Below, one piece after another: positions 21,326 through 25,071 of a stretch of DNA of 25,071 bases. This stretch comes from Lachnospiraceae bacterium. Its GTDB lineage: Bacteria; Bacillota_A; Clostridia; Lachnospirales; Lachnospiraceae. Both the position numbers and the translations under genes were made by a program. Where the stretch lies: positions 1-25,071 of the forward strand of contig JAQUUB010000062.1 of assembly GCA_028694115.1 (NCBI GenBank), given 5' to 3'. Numbering within the stretch: position 1 is the first letter of the stretch; every line of letters starts with the position of its first letter. Below the pieces are notes generated by a model. The model made no database searches and was not told the DNA's origin. It saw nothing but the letters and a program-made list of their open reading frames with translations.

Positions 21326-22297
21326 TTAATTTTCCAATTTCTTAATTTGTTCCCTGAGTTTCCTGTTTTCTTCTGCCAGTTTTGCTTTTTCCGCTTCCAC
21401 TTCAGCATTCTTCGCCGCTATTTCAGCATTTTTTGCCTCCACTTCAGCATTCTTTGCCTTTATTTCAGCATTCTTTGCTTCCACTTCAGCTTTTTCCGCT
21501 TCTAACTGATCAATTTTAATCCGATACTTATCCAATGGCAGCTCCATGGCTCCGTCCAGTAACGGTTTCATTTCCTCAGCCCCCTTTAATTCCTTGTAGT
21601 GACCACAAATATGCTGATACAGAAGACCCGTCAATTCCATCAGCTGCTCTGCATCATCCTTTGTGATGTTTCCCACTTGAAGGTTTGCTTTGATACTTCC
21701 AAGTATATCACCCTCGACCAGATTCTGCAATGCTTTCAGTGTCTCTTTTGTGATACCTTTTTTCACCAGCTTTTTCAGCTTGATTAACTGAAATGGGATG
21801 AGTACCACCATTTTTCTGCGATTTAGTTCCACCAGATCCTCCTCCTGGTACACCAGGTTTCGGACTGTGAATTCAAAGGTTCCCTGATTCCCAAATCTCA
21901 GCAGCAGAGGGCTTGTTTTTGGGATTTCTTTTTCTGTGTCCAGATAGATGACAACCGGTTCCGGAAAAACCAGATCTTCCTCTTCCCCACGATTTTCCAT
22001 CGCATGCAGAAATCCATATTCGAATACCCGCACCACAATAGCGGAGTCCGCACACATCTGTGCTTCCAGATGATAGGCATCGTCGTTAATAACCACGATA
22101 ACATCCGCAAAGCGACGGTTCAGCTTCCACCCCACAAACTCCTTGTTGCTGAAAAAGATACTGCTGTCCAGTGGATAATTTGTTTCAAACAGCCCATTGA
22201 TCAGATTGATGATTGCTGTGGATGATAAATTAAAAATACGTTTAAACATACGATCATAGATTTGATAGATTTCTTCGATTTGACTGACTTCTTCCAT
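21326..22297 (-). CDS. PD-(D/E)XK nuclease-family protein with coiled-coil tail
   Basis: This 323-residue protein begins with the region typical of PDDEXK_2/Rpn-like proteins (YDRMFKRIFNLSSTAI, then INGLFETNYPL). It carries the nuclease motif RFADVIVVINDDAYHLEAQ with Asp65, Glu78 and Gln80 as the catalytic D-ExQ. A helical middle is followed, from residue 256 on, by a perfect heptad coiled coil built from AEVEAKN-type repeats. Relatives are annotated as recombination-promoting nucleases or putative transposases and are multicopy in Lachnospiraceae; their biological role is unresolved. The coiled coil should make it oligomeric. Start ATG 22297 follows AAAGGAAGC. Catalytic residues are intact. 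Confidence 0.85.
   Translation of the reverse strand: MEEVSQIEEIYQIYDRMFKRIFNLSSTAIINLINGLFETNYPLDSSIFFSNKEFVGWKLNRRFADVIVVINDDAYHLEAQMCADSAIVVRVFEYGFLHAMENRGEEEDLVFPEPVVIYLDTEKEIPKTSPLLLRFGNQGTFEFTVRNLVYQEEDLVELNRRKMVVLIPFQLIKLKKLVKKGITKETLKALQNLVEGDILGSIKANLQVGNITKDDAEQLMELTGLLYQHICGHYKELKGAEEMKPLLDGAMELPLDKYRIKIDQLEAEKAEVEAKNAEIKAKNAEVEAKNAEIAAKNAEVEAEKAKLAEENRKLREQIKKLEN
21399..21503. repeat. 21-bp tandem repeat encoding heptads
   Basis: Five consecutive 21-base units (each near ACTTCAGCATTCTTTGCC plus three bases) alternate between two variants and encode seven-residue units of the nuclease coiled coil. Being a multiple of 21 it keeps both frame and heptad phase, so copy number can vary without breaking the protein. 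Confidence 0.85.
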
Positions 22298-22485
22298 AAG
22301 ATATGCTTCCTTTCAGACATGTTGATAGTAATAGATATGCGTGTAACATAAAATAAAAAGAGAATACTGTGGCCGATAAGACCGGATAAAACGTAGATAA
22401 AAAATTATATGTAATAGAATAAAATTACTATAGCACATGCAAAGCGCAAATGCAATTTCTTTTTCACTGTAAAAAGAGGTTGTGA

Positions 22486-22614
22486 AAAGAGGTAGGGCAT
22501 GAATATTTTGTGCTGGAGCATTCAGGACATGGCTTACAGAATGATAATAAAGTGTTCGCCAAGTACTGCGAAGCGGTGGAAAAATATCTGGAAAAGTATT
22601 TGCCTGTAAACTAG
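22486..22614 (+). pseudogene. C-terminal remnant of a second alpha/beta hydrolase
   Basis: After TGA 22483-22485 the frame reads HEYFVLEHSGHGLQNDNKVF and then YCEAVEKYLEKYLPVN before TAG 22612-22614. The EHSGHGLQND element holds the triad histidine of an alpha/beta hydrolase. No upstream part of the gene exists: the 5' side is non-coding. The fragment is unrelated in sequence to the hydrolase tail at 1867-2055. The surrounding 22298-22701 interval otherwise shows only the promoter side of the nuclease gene. Confidence 0.6.
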
Positions 22615-22701
22615 AAATAAGGAAACATAATGAAGAAAAAATGAAAATTCTATTGATTGTTTTAGGGTAGTATCCATTCCGTTTTCATAGTTCCTTACAT
22701 C

Positions 22702-23466
22702 TTAAAGCTGTTTCCTGTTAATAACTGGAATACTAACCGCAACGCATACGATACACAACACAGCAGCAACAACGATAGCTTTTATATACGTGTCTATTCC
22801 CTCTGCATTAATCAAAAGCGAATTGACATCCATCAACATGGTGGGCGAGTACACCGTTACCTTTGGCATGATACCCAATAAATACGCTAAAAACACCGTC
22901 CCGCCAGTACACAAGGTAACTCCCGTATTATTCTGTAGCAGCGATGAGAACAGGATGACAAGGCATATTACCCATACGCCGAACAGCCACCATATCGCCG
23001 CCGAGAAGAATAAGTTATTCGCAATACTGTTATCCCAAAAATAAGCGTTGTAGCCATAGGTGATGCCAAAACAAAGCCCGTATCCGACTGTCCATAGCGA
23101 CAGCAAAAGCACCGCTTTTGCAAGCACAACCTTATATCGCGACAAACCTTTTGTCAGAACAAGCAGCAGTGTTCCTGATTTGTATTCCTTCGTGAATATA
23201 TCACTGAATATCAGCACGAAAGCAATGAGAGCAAGTGGAATATTCTTAAAAAACTGTATCCACGAGGTCATCGCATCCACTTGAATATTTGTAAAGACCA
23301 CCCCCTCCATTGAATCAGAAAACATTTCCATTGCCCACGGCGTCAACTTCGCAACCGCAGGATTCATAATACCGAACAGCGCAAACAGCAATACGAGGAT
23401 AATGAGCTTACCTGTTCGTGTCACTTCAAGGTATTCTTTTTTTATAAAACTGAGCAAAGGCTTCAT
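22702..23466 (-). CDS. ABC-2 type transporter permease
   Basis: This 254-residue permease has six membrane segments and an initial cytoplasmic helix (KPLLSFIKKEYLEVTRTGK). It contains the DIFTKEYKSGTLLLVLTKGL loop typical of ABC-2 permeases such as those of bacteriocin or antibiotic export systems. It overlaps the ATPase stop by 4 bases (ATGA), so it is translated after it. The partner ATPase is defective here, so the permease may be without a motor. It is last of the MerR-controlled operon, which is read leftwards. Confidence 0.88.
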   Translation of the reverse strand: MKPLLSFIKKEYLEVTRTGKLIILVLLFALFGIMNPAVAKLTPWAMEMFSDSMEGVVFTNIQVDAMTSWIQFFKNIPLALIAFVLIFSDIFTKEYKSGTLLLVLTKGLSRYKVVLAKAVLLLSLWTVGYGLCFGITYGYNAYFWDNSIANNLFFSAAIWWLFGVWVICLVILFSSLLQNNTGVTLCTGGTVFLAYLLGIMPKVTVYSPTMLMDVNSLLINAEGIDTYIKAIVVAAVLCIVCVAVSIPVINRKQL

Positions 23467-23937
23467 TTTGTCACCTCCAAAAACAGTGCTTCAAGTGTTG
23501 GCTCCGACTTTTCGATTCGCTGTACGGGGATTTTGTTTTCAGTGATATACTTCATAAGGGCAAAGAACCGATCCTCGCCGCCGTAAAAAACGACTGCATT
23601 TTGTTCTGTATGCCGAAAGTCGTTAAAGGCTTTCATTAGCTTATTGGTGTCCTCTTTTTGCACGGTTTCAACAAGTAAATTCCGGCACATCGGGCAGATA
23701 GCCAATGTTGCGATTCGTACTCGTCTGTCCGAAAGATACCTTTTCGCCCATGACATAGATTTCGCCACTATCCGGCTTTAACAGTCCGAGAATCGCCTTC
23801 ATCGTTGTCGTTTTTCCTGCGCCGTTTTTTCCGATAAAACCGAAAATGCTGTGTTCGGGTACAGACAAATCAAGTCCACAAATTACTTCTTTACTACCAA
23901 AATTCTTTTTTAGATTTTGTATCGCCAGTACATCCAT
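23463..23937 (-). pseudogene. ABC transporter ATPase with internal deletion
   Basis: The first 85 codons from ATG 23937 are normal: NFGSKEVICGLDL, Walker A IGKNGAGKTTT, the Q-loop region and RNIGYLPDVPEF. The frame then ends at TGA (23668-23670). In the next frame the C-terminal part resumes (LLVETVQKEDTNKLMKAFND to EPTLEALFLEVTK). A typical protein is about 290 residues; the missing middle of about 130 would hold the LSGG signature, Walker B and H-loop. This is an internal deletion with frame change, so ATPase activity is lost. Confidence 0.85.
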
Positions 23938-23938
23938 G

Positions 23939-24130
23939 TCAAGCGTCCTCCTTTCCCAGCAGGAGGTACAGAATCGGACCGAAAAAATTCATAAGAACAA
24001 TTGAGATAATCAGCCAGATAGCACGATTGCCTCTTTTATAATTCTTATGGGTCAGAATGTGATAGAGCGTGTAACCGAGCAACGCAAACTGTATGACTAC
24101 CAGCGGGATCAAAAAGGGGAGAAATTCCAT
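23939..24130 (-). CDS. PLDc_N-domain two-helix membrane protein
   Basis: This 63-residue protein has two membrane segments (about 5-26 and 39-59) with the PLDc_N motif between and after them: YHILTHKNYKRGNRAIWLII, then FFGPILYLLLGKEDA. This domain occurs alone or in front of cardiolipin synthases; alone it commonly accompanies ABC-2 exporter operons. It probably supports or modulates the transporter, which is inference. It begins 4 bases after the MerR stop and ends 1 base before the ATPase start. Confidence 0.85.
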   Translation of the reverse strand: MEFLPFLIPLVVIQFALLGYTLYHILTHKNYKRGNRAIWLIISIVLMNFFGPILYLLLGKEDA

Positions 24131-24134
24131 AATC

Positions 24135-24869
24135 TTATCCGTTGTGTTTCACCTCCTCCGTACAAGTTTCCACACACCAGCCCTTGTGTCCGCAGGAAGT
24201 GCAGGTCAGCTTGCGGAGCATAGGGGTGTGATTTGCAAAAAACGCTTCTTTGAAGCTGGGTTTAAATACCTTATGACATTCAGGGCAAATATAAGCGACA
24301 TTCTTAAAATTGTACCTGCTGATCCAAATCCCACAGGGAATATCAGCCACGACCCATAGGAGAAACAGCCACCATATCCCTGTTATTATCCAAAGGATGA
24401 TGGAGCCAATTTGCAGAAGTGCCATCGGGATACCGATTAACAGCATTGTTCGATGGATTTTCCTTAGATTCCGTTTGTTTGTCATAATTGTCGCTATGTC
24501 ACCAATGGATTCAACCGAGAATTGCCCTATATCTTTAAGCCTGCGCCTGATATCCTCAATCATATTCAATTTTTTCTGCGTTTCGGAAAGTTCCTCACGA
24601 AGTGTCTTTCCCTGTTGTTCCAACAGAACCCCTATCACTTTTTCAGGATGTTCGTCATGGAGAAGCATTTCAATATTGTTAATAGGCAGTCCCGCTTCAC
24701 GCAGAAAACAGATGATACGCATACGCTGGAGGTCATCATCGGAATAGAGCCTTCTTCCCCCTTCGGACAACTCGCTCGGTACAAGAATATTTCTCGTATC
24801 ATAATATTGTACCGTTCGGACGGTCACACCGCAGAGCTTTGCGATTTCTCCTGTTGTGTATTTTGACAT
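24135..24869 (-). CDS. MerR-family activator with membrane and zinc-ribbon C-terminus
   Basis: This 244-residue protein starts with a MerR DNA-binding domain: YTTGEIAKLCGVTVRTVQYY, then NILVPSELSEGGRRLYSDDD. It continues with a coiled-coil dimer helix (about 75-120), two membrane segments (about 138-158 and 163-180) and a C-terminal zinc ribbon (ICPECHKVF ... LTCTSCGHKGW). I choose ATG 24869 because AAGGAGGTGAAGGCT precedes it; the GTG at 24878 lies in the ribosome site itself. It should activate its own operon from the 19-bp-spaced promoter upstream in response to a membrane-active or metal signal. It is intact. Confidence 0.9.
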   Translation of the reverse strand: MSKYTTGEIAKLCGVTVRTVQYYDTRNILVPSELSEGGRRLYSDDDLQRMRIICFLREAGLPINNIEMLLHDEHPEKVIGVLLEQQGKTLREELSETQKKLNMIEDIRRRLKDIGQFSVESIGDIATIMTNKRNLRKIHRTMLLIGIPMALLQIGSIILWIITGIWWLFLLWVVADIPCGIWISRYNFKNVAYICPECHKVFKPSFKEAFFANHTPMLRKLTCTSCGHKGWCVETCTEEVKHNG

Positions 24870-24893
24870 AGCCTTCACCTCCTTACGATGCCC

Positions 24894-24936
24894 ATTTTAC
24901 ATCATTACGCAGCGTTACAAGCAATATATTACGCAG
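24894..24936 (-). promoter_or_regulatory. MerR-type promoter with 19-base spacer
   Basis: On the minus strand TTGCTT (24924-24919), 19 bases, TAAAAT (24899-24894). The over-long spacer is the hallmark of MerR-activated promoters, and an ACGC-A-GCGT dyad lies inside it (24907-24915). ATTACGCAG occurs twice (24904-24912 and 24928-24936), suggesting a second contact site. Confidence 0.75.
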
Positions 24937-24998
24937 GGTAATTTTTTGTTATTCGGCATTTTATGTGCCTCAGATTTTTATGTTTTCATGCAAATTAA

Positions 24999-25063
24999 AA
25001 GAAGGTACTAGATAAATTATTCTGATGCATTATGCGGCAGATTGTTTTATCCAGTACCTTCTT
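24999..25063 (-). terminator. Terminator-like hairpin at the right edge
   Basis: AAGAAGGTACTaGATAA (24999-25015) and TTATCcAGTACCTTCTT (25047-25063) pair at 16 of 17 positions. On the minus strand it is followed by TTAAT after TTCTTTT, so it probably ends a gene lying beyond the window. Confidence 0.55.
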
Positions 25064-25071
25064 GTGTTATC

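Noticed and set aside
21399..21503. CRISPR-like periodic repeat
   Set aside because: Units of 21 bp without spacers, in frame within a coiled-coil gene; a coding tandem repeat.
1..25071. tRNA, rRNA, complete IS element or prophage
   Set aside because: No cloverleaf, rRNA signature, full transposase or phage structural gene was found by reading both strands; only a transposase remnant at 7108-7260.

Overview
The window looks like a chromosomal accessory stretch from a low-GC Clostridia genome, most likely a gut Lachnospiraceae member (Blautia/Dorea/Roseburia type). The grounds are AT-rich DNA, strong AGGAGG ribosome binding sites, sigma-A promoters (TTGACA-N17-TATAAT) and characteristic families: DUF3784 membrane proteins, GPH symporters, MmsAB sugar ABC transporters, PDDEXK_2 nucleases and several AbiE-type toxin-antitoxin loci. 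No tRNA, rRNA, CRISPR array or complete insertion sequence was seen. Genus assignment is inference.

Layout. 1-2.9 kb: a GNAT acetyltransferase whose 3' end runs into a copy of a yjdF-type riboswitch segment, then gene debris (Cys-rich protein tail, broken small ORF, alpha/beta-hydrolase tail), a DUF3784 gene with a possibly structured leader, and about 0.8 kb of hairpin-rich non-coding DNA. 2.9-7.1 kb (minus strand): one compact four-gene operon, ROK repressor, BadF/NagK-type amino-sugar kinase, GPH symporter and PIG-L/LmbE deacetylase. It is driven by a consensus promoter overlapped by a 32-bp perfect palindrome. I read it as uptake of an N-acetylated sugar or glycoside, deacetylation, then phosphorylation, under ROK control. 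7.1-8.1 kb: IS4-like transposase remnant, then an azaaromatic (yjdF) riboswitch with yjdF. 8.2-9.9 kb: intact AbiEi/AbiEii pair. 9.9-11.7 kb: radical-SAM SPASM-domain remnant, XRE/TPR regulator, remnant of a WYL-type regulator, small membrane protein. 11.7-13.1 kb: three-gene run DUF1697-DUF2200-DUF1905 with a terminator. 13.1-15.5 kb: truncated XRE-membrane regulator, truncated RelE-type toxin, intact XRE-membrane regulator, tail of a P-loop kinase overlapping a small pyrophosphatase-like protein.

15.5-18.4 kb (minus strand): a decayed AbiE-like pair (frameshift in a 5-base homopolymer), a metallophosphoesterase and a third, intact AbiEi/AbiEii pair with its own promoter inside an inverted repeat. 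18.5-20.4 kb: a monosaccharide ABC transporter whose ATPase has lost its first half at the boundary with the AbiE locus, an intact permease and a strong terminator. 20.4-22.3 kb: second DUF3784 protein, an acidic-tailed membrane protein and a PD-(D/E)XK nuclease with a 21-bp repeat-encoded coiled coil. 22.5-25 kb: alpha/beta-hydrolase tail, then a MerR-controlled operon (MerR, PLDc_N protein, ABC ATPase, ABC-2 permease) in which the ATPase has an internal deletion.

The dominant theme is turnover: at least ten broken or truncated genes lie between intact defence/addiction and sugar-use modules. The points most worth pursuing are the proposed deacetylate-then-phosphorylate amino-sugar operon with its palindromic operator, the duplicated riboswitch segment now coding the end of an acetyltransferase, the structured leader of the first DUF3784 gene, and the three AbiE-type loci in different states of preservation.
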